The notes beneath the pieces are model-generated. The model saw only the letters and a list, made by a program, of their open reading frames with translations, was not told the origin of the DNA and made no database searches. A stretch of 64,000 bases of DNA from contig JAIBCB010000001.1 of the NCBI GenBank assembly GCA_019694355.1, positions 215,001-279,000 on the forward strand, read 5' to 3'. Shown here piece after piece: positions 37,010 to 45,366 of this stretch. The translations under genes were made by a program, and so were the position numbers. This DNA is from Pyrinomonadaceae bacterium (GTDB taxonomy: Bacteria > Acidobacteriota > Blastocatellia > Pyrinomonadales > Pyrinomonadaceae). Numbering within the stretch: position 1 is the stretch's first letter; every line of letters starts with the position of its first letter.

Positions 37010-38731
37010 CTACCTGCCGTAGATCGTGATCACGCCAAATGCCGGTATACTGGCGGAAAGTGATTGACCTGATCCAACGCTCACGTCCGGTAGTGCAACG
37101 CTAGTTTCGTTCGCCGTTGTGTATGTAATTCCATAGGTGCCCGTCGGCAACCCTTGGATCGAGAATGACCCGCCGGATCCCGCCTTCACAACCACAACAT
37201 ACTTTCCATTAGCATTCACGAATCCAAGCGGATCAAAATTCTGATTTCCCGAAAGAGCCTGAATTCGCCGGGAACCCGCTCGGATGAATCTAAAATACTG
37301 CGTCAGGAATCTTGTCTTGCTGCCCATCGTGATAACCGGGTTGGCTGGCACTGAATCGTCAATTATGTAGTATCTGTCTCCGCCATCGGGCCCCCAACTA
37401 ATTGGTCCCGCCAGGCAGAATTGTTGCCACGAAGAATTTCGTCCCTGCTTAATATCCTGGTGAAGAGCGACATAATCTGCCCCGATCCATTCGAGCATTC
37501 CCACACGCTTGTCATAAAGAATCGCCCTGTCTGAGATCTGCTGCAAGATCGAACTCGATGCTCCTGTGTATCGATGATAAGAAAATTCGGAAACATACGA
37601 CATAGCGCCGTTAGTTTGCGAGATCTGGTCAATATAGGCCGGTGCATTCGATGCGGACATAACTGATGGGGCCGTGAACGAGGGCGTGAAGCCATTGGCA
37701 ACAAGTTTGTCTCCCGCCGCTTTGATCGCGGCGGCTACCTGTGAGGCAGACCACGCGGCTCCATCCGGCTCAAGCACAACTTCCCACGAATCCGGAACGA
37801 AACCGAAAGAGGCCTGCATATGCTGATAGGTCGCCAACACGAACTCCGCGTACTCGGCCGGAAAGTTCTTGTGCTCAAAGGCCGAAGTGCCGAAGTCAAC
37901 ATAGTTTACGTTTATCCACAAACGCTCGCCGCGTGCCGCGACCCTCTGTTTGATCGGCAGGACCACACTGTTGATCGTATTATCCAAAAATGAGAATTTG
38001 AAACCGGCCGGATTGATGTGGTTTGGATCTGAATCATCATTGATGATCTCGTATCGGTGGGTGTTGTACTGATCTTCTGTTATTTGACCCGCCCGCCACT
38101 GAGCAAAGTAGTCAACGGGATTTTCAGTTCCACTCTTTATCTCAAGCCTGATCCGGTTTATTCCCAGATCATTTACTGCCATATCAAAGAGTTGATTCTT
38201 GTAATTATTCCAGGCAGGTGAATATAGTTGAGCTGCCTGATCCGTGGCCTCCCAACCTCGCATCGTTTGGTATTTCACAAAGGGATTTAGAGCGATCACG
38301 TTTCCAGTCGGCTGGCTTATAGAATAGTTCCGAACAAAGACCGGTCTTGCAATCGTCGTTTGCGCGCCGCTTGAGTTAAAGGCTCTCGCCTGCAAACTGT
38401 GTTTTCCATTCGGCACAGACGTTGTGTTCCACGTGAAATAGACCACTGAATCGGTAACGGCCGGAGAGACCGGAATACTTCCGATCTGCACATTGTCGCA
38501 CAGCAGATCCACGCGGCTAATGCCGGACGGGTCATTTGAATGGATCGCTACTGATACTTCGCCTGACACCCTTCCGAGCTCTTTTGCTCGCAAAAAGCTG
38601 ACCGACGGAGAGCTAAAGGAAGTTGTTCTATTCGGTGTAATGTACGCTCGGCACGGGGTAACGAAAGGAGCGATGACTGCTATGAGAAGACCAAACGCAA
38701 AGGTCCTCGGCGATCTTGTGTAATACTTCAT
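37010..38731 (-). CDS. Secreted GH30-like (clan GH-A) glycoside hydrolase with Ig-like domain
   Basis: About 573 residues. A signal peptide (hydrophobic FGLLIAVIAPFVTPCRA) is followed by an Ig-like domain at about 45-135 (SGISRVDLLCDNVQIG), a type common before hydrolases. The catalytic barrel starts near 150 with the GH30-like TMRGWEATDQ, followed by LGINRIRLEI. Putative acid/base Glu is in VVLEPDG (about 321) and nucleophile Glu in VGMLEWIG (about 414). The ending beta-sandwich (GLPTGTYGITYTT) is the expected GH30 side domain. It probably trims the organism's own or an environmental polysaccharide. A TTG precedes the chosen ATG by 6 bases. Confidence 0.72.
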   Translation of the reverse strand: MKYYTRSPRTFAFGLLIAVIAPFVTPCRAYITPNRTTSFSSPSVSFLRAKELGRVSGEVSVAIHSNDPSGISRVDLLCDNVQIGSIPVSPAVTDSVVYFTWNTTSVPNGKHSLQARAFNSSGAQTTIARPVFVRNYSISQPTGNVIALNPFVKYQTMRGWEATDQAAQLYSPAWNNYKNQLFDMAVNDLGINRIRLEIKSGTENPVDYFAQWRAGQITEDQYNTHRYEIINDDSDPNHINPAGFKFSFLDNTINSVVLPIKQRVAARGERLWINVNYVDFGTSAFEHKNFPAEYAEFVLATYQHMQASFGFVPDSWEVVLEPDGAAWSASQVAAAIKAAGDKLVANGFTPSFTAPSVMSASNAPAYIDQISQTNGAMSYVSEFSYHRYTGASSSILQQISDRAILYDKRVGMLEWIGADYVALHQDIKQGRNSSWQQFCLAGPISWGPDGGDRYYIIDDSVPANPVITMGSKTRFLTQYFRFIRAGSRRIQALSGNQNFDPLGFVNANGKYVVVVKAGSGGSFSIQGLPTGTYGITYTTANETSVALPDVSVGSGQSLSASIPAFGVITIYGR

Positions 38732-38757
38732 TTTCAAATTGTTTATAACGACCGAAC

Positions 38758-38780
38758 CTTTTGCTATGGACTAGCAAAGG
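38758..38780. repeat. Short inverted repeat upstream of the GH30-like gene
   Basis: CTTTTGCTA at 38758-38766 pairs with TAGCAAAGG at 38772-38780 (one wobble) around a 5-nt loop. It lies about 27 bases upstream of the ATG of the minus-strand hydrolase gene, so it falls in its leader, where it could affect translation or bind a regulator. Confidence 0.4.
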
Positions 38781-38865
38781 CAAGTAGTGCAAATCAAGCG
38801 GCCGATTTCGACTCTTTGGGAGGTGGGGAAAACAATAAGTAGCGGAAAGCTCCGTAATACTGTAA

Positions 38866-38895
38866 GTTTAACCCTTTTGGTGACAGTGTTGTCAA
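38866..38895 (-). promoter_or_regulatory. Candidate sigma-70-like promoter for the GH30-like gene
   Basis: On the minus strand, a perfect TTGACA (38890-38895) is followed after 18 bases by TTAAAC (38866-38871). This is the best sigma-70-like pair in the gap between the polymerase and hydrolase genes, about 135 bases upstream of the start codon. The surrounding sequence is AT-rich. Confidence 0.42.
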
Positions 38896-38993
38896 GCAAA
38901 GTTTTTTGTACGCACACAAATGGTGTTTGGTGTTGGAGGGGAAAGGACAACGCGGCCGAGGGTTACGCAATGCGGTTGGGGCTCTGGGTTCGC

Positions 38994-41627
38994 CTATCGT
39001 TCAACGATTGAAAAATCATCAAGGGAGACCTCCCCGAATATCGGACAGGGCATGCTGCCGCACACTGTGCGCGCAAGGGCAATCCTCACCGCAGAGGTGT
39101 TGTTTGAGGTGAAGTCTATGGAGGACTCGTTCCATTTGTCTCCGTTTGCCGTCAAGATCAAGGATCGTCCGAGTTCAAGCCCTTGGCTTGGATCTGTAAC
39201 TATGATGATGGGGTTCGACGCTGACAGCAGTTCCGGGGAGCGATAATGGAATCGCAGCTGATACGAGGTTTTTGGACGAACACAAACGAGTTGGGTCAGA
39301 ATACTTCTTCCAAGCGCAACAGATCCGGAGAATCGAATGTGGAGGGCATAAGATCCCGAATGTGGTTCATGCTGCGTCCGTGAGATTTGGACACCTGAGA
39401 TTTCTTGGTCGATCTGCCAACCGAATTCACCTTGGTCGGCTCCCTTAGTATGCTCAAACCCGCCGTCAAAAATAGGTCCATCCTCCAACGCATCGGGAGA
39501 GATCGTCGTTGCCCAGAGTTTACGAGCCAGCGGATATTCGTGTTGGCCTATAAGTTCACCGACAAGATCGTTTTTGTCGAAGACGTTCAGTTCGTCGCTG
39601 AAAAGGAATGAGAGCATCTCATTCGACATCAACGAGTGTCTTATAAAATATCGTGCAAGAAACTTCCGGGCTTCGATAGACTTTGGGCTAGCAGCGCGCT
39701 CTATTGCCAATGCATTATTCGGGTAAAATTTTGCCGCTAGATCGATGATCTGTGGATAAAGGCCGAAGTCATTTTCGGCAGCCTCGGAGAGGGCGATGAA
39801 ACCTTCTCGTTCGCGACCATTTTGAAGAAGGATCATGCCATACATATATCTCGGTCGCGAGTAGTTGGGTGCAAGGGAGATAGCTTTTAGATAATCGCCT
39901 TGGGTACCCGCAAGATCGCCCGCGGTGTATCTTGCGGAACCAAGAAGTTGCCACACACGGTAGTTTTTTGGGGCTTGGTCTGTCGCTCTGCCAAAAGCAA
40001 GAATTGCCTCGTTGTATTCCAACCACTCGAGATGCAGAAGCCCCAACGCAATCTGAACGTTTGGGTCTGCATCAGATATTCTCGCCGCGAGCCGAGCTTT
40101 GCTGATCGAACTTGTGGCCATGGCCGAGTTTGCCAGCTTCTCGGATAGAGCCTGTCGCCCGGCGTAGAATCCCACGATCAAAATAAGTACTGTGTAAAAA
40201 AATGGAACAAGCCGCCTCCCGGCACCGTCGCGAAAGGAAAGCATGTTTTGATTTGAATTAGATGAAGCACCAATGTGCGGCCGATAAGTTGCGATAGCAA
40301 CCAACGCCGCCATCACTCCGGCATTTAGCGGAACATGGAGCCCGAAATCTACTAGGCTATGAATTAGAACGCCAATGATCCCGACCACAGCGCCGAAGCA
40401 AGCGGAACGTATCAACAGATCGTCAGATCCAAGAACACAAAATGCCCTCCTGCCCGCAAGCACTGCAAAGCAGCCGAGCAAGGCGAAACCTACTATTCCA
40501 CCATTTGCAAGGATCTCAAGATAGTCATTGTGAGCCTGGTCCAACTCCCACGAACCGTTTGAGCGATCAAATCGGGTTATTGCCGCTGAGTATGCACCGA
40601 AGCCAACGCCAGTGATCGGCCTGTCTTTGATTAGATCAAAAGTTATGTTCCAAATGGTCCCGCGGTTCATTCGCACGGGTGAGCTGCTCTCGACTTCGCT
40701 TCCAACTTGCTCAAGGCGACTTACCACTCTGTCGCCGCCAACGAGGGTAATGGCCGCAAGCGAGATAATGGCGGCCAGCAAAGAAGCAGCTCCGACTCCC
40801 AGGACCTTTCTCGATCTACTAGCCGACCGAGTTCGTCCAAGGTCTCGCCCATAGTGACTGCTTGGAGGGGAAAAAGTGCGAATGATCAGTGAGAATATAA
40901 TGATCCCAAAGAGACCAACAATTCCGCCACGCGATCCGGCGGTTATAAGTGAGTATGTGAGAACACCTGCAAGAAGCCAGCCGATCAAGCCGGTGAGTTG
41001 TGAGAGTCGGCCATTGATGAGCAGACCGATGAGCAGGCCTGTCGACATTTCTGCTAGGAGCGCGTAATGGTTTCGATTGACAAACTGTGCATATTGTTCG
41101 GCGGATGGGGTGATCGAAGCACGTGTTATGCCATATATCGCACTTCCTACACCGATGGCGATACATACTCCGGTCAAGTAGTACAGACGGCGAGTGTTGC
41201 TGACGAGATAGGAAAGTGACTCAACGGTTATGATGAGGGCGGTGAAGAAGACGATGAAACTCTTTGTTTCAAATGGGTCTTCGCTATGGAGATAGCTAAG
41301 GAACGATAAGGGAGCTATCTGAACTATAGCTAAAAGAGAGATCCCAGCAAGCGGAAGGAGCAAGCTTGGAAATGCGATCGAAAAAGTACCACGAATAGCA
41401 CTGCCCAGGACTCGAAGGAGTCCGCAGCCACACATTAGTGCCGCCAGAAACGACCTAGAAAGATCATCAGGCCGGCCTTCGATGAATGCAAAGATACAGA
41501 TCGCCCCGAGAAAAGAGAAGAATGCAAGCTGCTCTAGCTTTTGACCAATTAGTTGCCTTAGGCTAGATGTTTTTGAATCTCTGAGTCTTTTGATCTTCCA
41601 TGTTTTCAAAAATCGGGAAGGTGCCAT
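38994..41627 (-). CDS. O-antigen ligase/polymerase-like protein with TPR and C-terminal binding domain
   Basis: An 877-residue protein. Residues about 30-470 have around 12 membrane segments and the Wzy_C/WaaL signature: QFVNRNHYALL, the Gly-rich SLITAGSRGGIVG, then RPITGVGFGAYSAA with LDQAHNDYLEILANGGIVGF. Residues about 480-670 carry TPR-like helical repeats (LGLLHLEWLEYNEAILAFGR). The final ~170 residues form a jelly-roll carbohydrate-binding-like module (FDGGFEHTK at its start, SLDDFSIVE at its end). The family polymerises repeat units or attaches glycans to acceptors at the periplasmic face. The combination of all three modules is longer than a usual Wzy or WaaL. Confidence 0.83.
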   Translation of the reverse strand: MAPSRFLKTWKIKRLRDSKTSSLRQLIGQKLEQLAFFSFLGAICIFAFIEGRPDDLSRSFLAALMCGCGLLRVLGSAIRGTFSIAFPSLLLPLAGISLLAIVQIAPLSFLSYLHSEDPFETKSFIVFFTALIITVESLSYLVSNTRRLYYLTGVCIAIGVGSAIYGITRASITPSAEQYAQFVNRNHYALLAEMSTGLLIGLLINGRLSQLTGLIGWLLAGVLTYSLITAGSRGGIVGLFGIIIFSLIIRTFSPPSSHYGRDLGRTRSASRSRKVLGVGAASLLAAIISLAAITLVGGDRVVSRLEQVGSEVESSSPVRMNRGTIWNITFDLIKDRPITGVGFGAYSAAITRFDRSNGSWELDQAHNDYLEILANGGIVGFALLGCFAVLAGRRAFCVLGSDDLLIRSACFGAVVGIIGVLIHSLVDFGLHVPLNAGVMAALVAIATYRPHIGASSNSNQNMLSFRDGAGRRLVPFFYTVLILIVGFYAGRQALSEKLANSAMATSSISKARLAARISDADPNVQIALGLLHLEWLEYNEAILAFGRATDQAPKNYRVWQLLGSARYTAGDLAGTQGDYLKAISLAPNYSRPRYMYGMILLQNGREREGFIALSEAAENDFGLYPQIIDLAAKFYPNNALAIERAASPKSIEARKFLARYFIRHSLMSNEMLSFLFSDELNVFDKNDLVGELIGQHEYPLARKLWATTISPDALEDGPIFDGGFEHTKGADQGEFGWQIDQEISGVQISRTQHEPHSGSYALHIRFSGSVALGRSILTQLVCVRPKTSYQLRFHYRSPELLSASNPIIIVTDPSQGLELGRSLILTANGDKWNESSIDFTSNNTSAVRIALARTVCGSMPCPIFGEVSLDDFSIVER

Positions 41628-41748
41628 TTAGCGTTTCGCCGGCCTCTTTACTGCGTTGACTGTTTTGGTGAATTGAAGAAGGAGCGAAGGCACGTGGTCC
41701 ACGCTTCCGGTCTTGAATCGGATCGAGAATCGAAAAACGATCGCGGGC

Positions 41749-42423
41749 CTACTTGTAGGAGCCGGTCTTACCGAATGAAAGCTGCATTTCTTCTCGGGTC
41801 GGTAAGATCGCAGTCGTTGGGAACACGATCGCCCTCATCGTTCGTCCGATGATTCTAAGGTCGGTCTTCCAACTCTTATCACCGATGAATCGAGCGTATC
41901 CGCGGAGTTTATAGGGCTGAACTACTTCTAAATAATATCGTTCTGTATCGGAGACTTTTGCTAACAATTGCTCTTCGTTCCTCAAACGCAGAGTGACCGG
42001 ATCGGTAATGCCCGGACGATGCTCAAGGACGAATTGCCACAGCGGGTCGCTCATATCAACAAACTTTGGAACCTCGGGGCGAGGGCCGACAAAGGACATA
42101 TCTCCGCGAAAGACATTCCAGAGTTCCGGGAGTTCATCAATCTTCGACTTTCGCAGAAACCGGCCTATCGGTGTCACACGTTTGTCGTTCGATGCCGTTA
42201 CGAGAGAACCTTTCGAAGCATTCGCCATAGTTCTAAACTTAAAGATCGTGAAATCTTTGCCACTCTGGCCAACTCGCTTTTGGCGAAAAAATACCGGGCC
42301 TCTTGAGTCGAGTTTAATTAAGATCGCAGCCGCGGCCATTATTGGGGCCGACAAAGCCAGGCCGATCAAGGACATAATGACCTCAGCTGTTCGCGGCAAT
42401 CCTCTTCTACGTGATTCTTTCAT
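41749..42423 (-). CDS. Initiating phosphoglycosyl transferase (PglC/WcaJ C-terminal type)
   Basis: A 224-residue single-domain enzyme. One N-terminal hydrophobic re-entrant helix is followed by DSRGPVFFRQKRVG, FKFRTM, SKIDELPELWNVF and DMSFVGPRPE, all hallmarks of the bacterial sugar transferase family. It transfers a sugar-phosphate from a nucleotide sugar to undecaprenyl phosphate, the first step of repeat-unit assembly. The longer frame begins at 42468, inside the aminotransferase gene; ATG 42423 lies 2 bases after that gene's stop and gives the usual length. The aminotransferase pairing suggests an amino- or acetamido-deoxysugar such as diacetylated bacillosamine, an inference from the Pgl-like gene pair. 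Confidence 0.88.
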   Translation of the reverse strand: MKESRRRGLPRTAEVIMSLIGLALSAPIMAAAAILIKLDSRGPVFFRQKRVGQSGKDFTIFKFRTMANASKGSLVTASNDKRVTPIGRFLRKSKIDELPELWNVFRGDMSFVGPRPEVPKFVDMSDPLWQFVLEHRPGITDPVTLRLRNEEQLLAKVSDTERYYLEVVQPYKLRGYARFIGDKSWKTDLRIIGRTMRAIVFPTTAILPTREEMQLSFGKTGSYK

Positions 42424-42425
42424 AG

Positions 42426-43739
42426 TTAAGCAGCCGCTGACATTGGTGCCTTTGAATAGGTCGTGCAAATATTCCTTATCGTCTTTACGACGTGAGACAT
42501 CTCCTCAAGCGTCATCATCGAGTACATTGGCAGGCTGATAATTTCGGTCCAGAGCTTTGTGGCCGCGGGAAAATGAGCTGCGATCCAACCAAATCGTTCG
42601 GCATAAAGCGGGTGCAGGTGCAATGGACGCCAATGGACGGAAAAGCCGACTCTATTCCTCTTGAGTTCTTCTATGAACTCATTTCGATCTATCGAAAGAT
42701 CATCCAGATTCAGCCGGATCGGAAAAAGATGCCACGAATGGTATCTGTCGGAATCATAAGGCGGCAGCGAGATCTCCTGGATATCGGCCATTGATGAGAA
42801 GTAGAATCGGGCCACTTGTTCTCGCTTCTTTCGCATTTCTTCTGCCCTCGCCAGTTGTCGACAGCCAATGGCAGCGGCGACATCGGTCAAGTTGTATTTG
42901 TAACCCGGCTGAACGATCTTGTAGTCCCAACTGCCTTCTACCGTATATCGTCCCCACGCATCGTGCGAAAGACCGTGGAGGGACATCAATCTGATCCTAT
43001 TGGCGAGCATTTCGTTGTTAGTGACGGCCATACCGCCCTCACCGGTGGTTATAGTTTTATTTGCGTAAAAGGAGAAGCAACTTACTGATGCGGTATTTTC
43101 GCCGCACATCTCCCACCTGCTGTCAGAGTTTGCCCTCCATGCCGAAGGAAAAGCATGAGCGGCGTCTTCGATCACCCATAGGTTGTGTTTGGCGGCGAAA
43201 GCCTTGACAGCTCCAATATCCATCATAAGTCCGCCCACGTGGACGGGAATGATTCCGACCGGCTTGAGATCTCGTCCGCGAAGATATGGCAATTTTTGCT
43301 GCTTGATTTGCTCGAGTTTTCGCTCGGCATCGCCAAGGTCCATATTTCCGGTTACGGGATCGCAGTCAACGAGAACGGGAACGGCCTTTTTGTACAGTAC
43401 GATCTCGGCCGTGGCTGCGAAGGTCATGGTCGGGATAAGGACTGCCTCACCCTCTTTAAGTCCGATGGCCTCAACTGCAAGATGAAGAGCGGCGGTGCAT
43501 GAATTTACGGCGACCGCAAAGCGGGCGTTGACTGCGCGGGCAAATTCTTCTTCAAAGGCTTTTACCTTAGGCCCTGTTGTAAGCCAGCCGCTTCGCAAGG
43601 TCCCGACAACCTCAGTTATTTCTGCATCACCAATATCGGGGCGAAAGAATGGCACGGTTACTGTTGAGGCAAAGTCGGTGTTCTCAACCCGTTTCCCATT
43701 GGTCGTTCGATCTTTCTCAGCAACTTGTACTGTCTGCAT
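42426..43739 (-). CDS. DegT/DnrJ/EryC1/StrS sugar aminotransferase
   Basis: A 437-residue PLP enzyme. Lys228 in FYANKTITTGEGG is the internal aldimine lysine, VIEDAAHAF supplies the PLP-binding Asp (Asp192), and PFFRPDIGDAEITEVVGTL and GWLTTGPKV are the N-terminal substrate segments. The family transaminates UDP-4-keto sugars, and the group with SGWLTTGPKV often makes UDP-4-amino sugars (ArnB/PglE-like). It is immediately upstream of the initiating transferase. AAGGAA precedes the ATG. Confidence 0.88.
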   Translation of the reverse strand: MQTVQVAEKDRTTNGKRVENTDFASTVTVPFFRPDIGDAEITEVVGTLRSGWLTTGPKVKAFEEEFARAVNARFAVAVNSCTAALHLAVEAIGLKEGEAVLIPTMTFAATAEIVLYKKAVPVLVDCDPVTGNMDLGDAERKLEQIKQQKLPYLRGRDLKPVGIIPVHVGGLMMDIGAVKAFAAKHNLWVIEDAAHAFPSAWRANSDSRWEMCGENTASVSCFSFYANKTITTGEGGMAVTNNEMLANRIRLMSLHGLSHDAWGRYTVEGSWDYKIVQPGYKYNLTDVAAAIGCRQLARAEEMRKKREQVARFYFSSMADIQEISLPPYDSDRYHSWHLFPIRLNLDDLSIDRNEFIEELKRNRVGFSVHWRPLHLHPLYAERFGWIAAHFPAATKLWTEIISLPMYSMMTLEEMSHVVKTIRNICTTYSKAPMSAAA

Positions 43740-44114
43740 AGCTGGTTCCTTTTACCTGAATCAAACGATTCGATCTAGCCAAATTTTTGTCGCATTCGGG
43801 GTTGCGGTCATCTCTTGGTGATCGCACAAAAAGGGCAAAAACTATTACCGAGATAGATACCGGAAGTGCCGGTTCTCGAAACAAAAATAGTCTTGAACGC
43901 TATTGGTCTACTCAATAGATTATCAATTGTTAGCCCCCGAAAACTCGAATATAGAGATAGTTTTTTGTGGCACTAAAAGACTAGATTTTGGCTACACAAC
44001 AGACCAAAAATGGCGGACTGAACCATAGAACTGCACACAATTCGTTAGGCGTCCATTTCTGAAAGGTTGCCGGGCTCAAAGTGCCTTGAGTCTTGGTCTT
44101 TGACGGACAACTCC
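43740..44114. other. Intergenic region between lasso cluster and sugar aminotransferase
   Basis: 375 bases with no supported gene, AT-richer than its surroundings. It holds a plus-sense 10-bp hairpin with two wobbles (43803-43812 with 43817-43826), an inverted repeat CTATTG/CAATAG at 43900-43905 and 43913-43918, and a short hairpin GGCTCAA/TTGAGTC at 44073-44092 just downstream of the nucleotidyltransferase stop. The region should end lasso-cluster transcription and start the aminotransferase operon, but no strong terminator or promoter stands out. Confidence 0.45.
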
Positions 44115-45362
44115 TTAGCCGGATTTTGACTGACCCGACCTTGGCCGCAACGCATACTTATAAAAGAGTCTTAAGGGGCGCGTCAGGTAGTGCAAAGGCT
44201 CCAATGCGTGGGGCAGAGCAAGGACATTTCGGTCGGCCTCATTCGGGGTCAAAATAATCCGCGTGTACCACGCTAAGTAATGAAAATGGAGCTTTAGGCG
44301 ATCGAAGGAACGCTCCTTTAGCCTTAGATGATCTGTGTATCTATTGCCAATAGGGATATGCGACAATTCTTCGCTGAACAAACGCCCTTTAATCTCCCTA
44401 GACATCTCCGCAAAGATTGGATCATTGACCGCCATCGTCCATCGTCCATCCGGAATCTCAAATTCAAAGAAGTCTTTTACGAGCTTTAGACCGAGAGCCA
44501 CAACTTTCTCGCTGCCGAGACTTTTGGCTTCAACGAAAAGCCGATCCCAGTCGATCGAAGTTTTTGAAAGGAGGAGCTGATGGATGTCACAGATCCAACC
44601 AAACCGTTCCCAGCTGTGTCTTGAACCGTGAAGACACAAATATATAAGAAGATCATAGAGCCCAAGCGCAGGGAGTTCGGCACCAGCCAAGGTGATTGCG
44701 TCGAGCCGCTCCCAAAGCATATTAATCTCTTTCGGAAGGCCAAAGTGTGAACCGGACAGCTTCCAATGCAGTTCGAGATTTAGATTTCGTTGCGGACTTA
44801 CAAAATAGATGTCTTTCTTACGGCTTATGTTCCAGTTCCTTTTGGTCAGCCAACCGACACTTGTCAGCGGTTTCCATCCGTTCTTGGTGAGGAGATCGAC
44901 TGCTTTGCGAAACTGCTTGGGCTGAACGAGTATATCGAGATCATTGAACATCCTATAGGAAGGGTCACCATAGGCTTCGACGGCAAGTAATGGTCCTTTG
45001 AATGGCAATACGTTAACGCCATTTTCTCGGAAGAATTTCACCGTCTCGATCAACTTGCCCGTCAAAAAGAGATTGTGGCAGAGGTGACGCTCTTGCTCTG
45101 ATTCAATTGTTCTGCTGATATCGGTCGGTAGTTGTTCGATGAAGTCTCGAGTCAAGGTCCGTCCCAGCAAAGGGAGCACTGCATTCCGTCTCGCAACATT
45201 GAACGTGAACGTCCAGTCAATGGACTCGCGGAGGGCCGCCGAAATTCGTGCCGACACGGCCTTCGGGACCGACGTGCGACAGCAATCGATGATGAGTTGG
45301 ATGTCGCGCGAGTGATTGGACCGATCTAAGCTCTGCTGATTTCGTGACGCTTTGTCGAACAT
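44115..45362 (-). CDS. Lasso-associated nucleotidyltransferase family protein (NTP_transf_5 type)
   Basis: A 415-residue soluble protein. LPFKGPLLAVEAYGDPSYR followed by MFNDLDILV gives the KG, Arg137 and Asp141/Asp143 residues of the uncharacterised nucleotidyltransferase family seen beside lasso-peptide and other RiPP clusters. The C-terminal helical half contains YLCLHGSRHSWERFGWICDI, another family signature. In known lasso systems with a kinase and such a protein, the kinase phosphorylates the peptide and the nucleotidyltransferase homologue is linked to further modification of the phosphate. It starts 4 bases downstream of the ABC-transporter stop, so it is co-transcribed. Confidence 0.82.
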   Translation of the reverse strand: MFDKASRNQQSLDRSNHSRDIQLIIDCCRTSVPKAVSARISAALRESIDWTFTFNVARRNAVLPLLGRTLTRDFIEQLPTDISRTIESEQERHLCHNLFLTGKLIETVKFFRENGVNVLPFKGPLLAVEAYGDPSYRMFNDLDILVQPKQFRKAVDLLTKNGWKPLTSVGWLTKRNWNISRKKDIYFVSPQRNLNLELHWKLSGSHFGLPKEINMLWERLDAITLAGAELPALGLYDLLIYLCLHGSRHSWERFGWICDIHQLLLSKTSIDWDRLFVEAKSLGSEKVVALGLKLVKDFFEFEIPDGRWTMAVNDPIFAEMSREIKGRLFSEELSHIPIGNRYTDHLRLKERSFDRLKLHFHYLAWYTRIILTPNEADRNVLALPHALEPLHYLTRPLRLFYKYALRPRSGQSKSG

Positions 45363-45366
45363 TGCT

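Noticed and set aside
38787..39011. Plus-strand open frame of 74 codons in the gap before the polymerase gene
   Set aside because: No ribosome binding site, atypical composition, and it covers the best minus-strand promoter candidate; read as chance.
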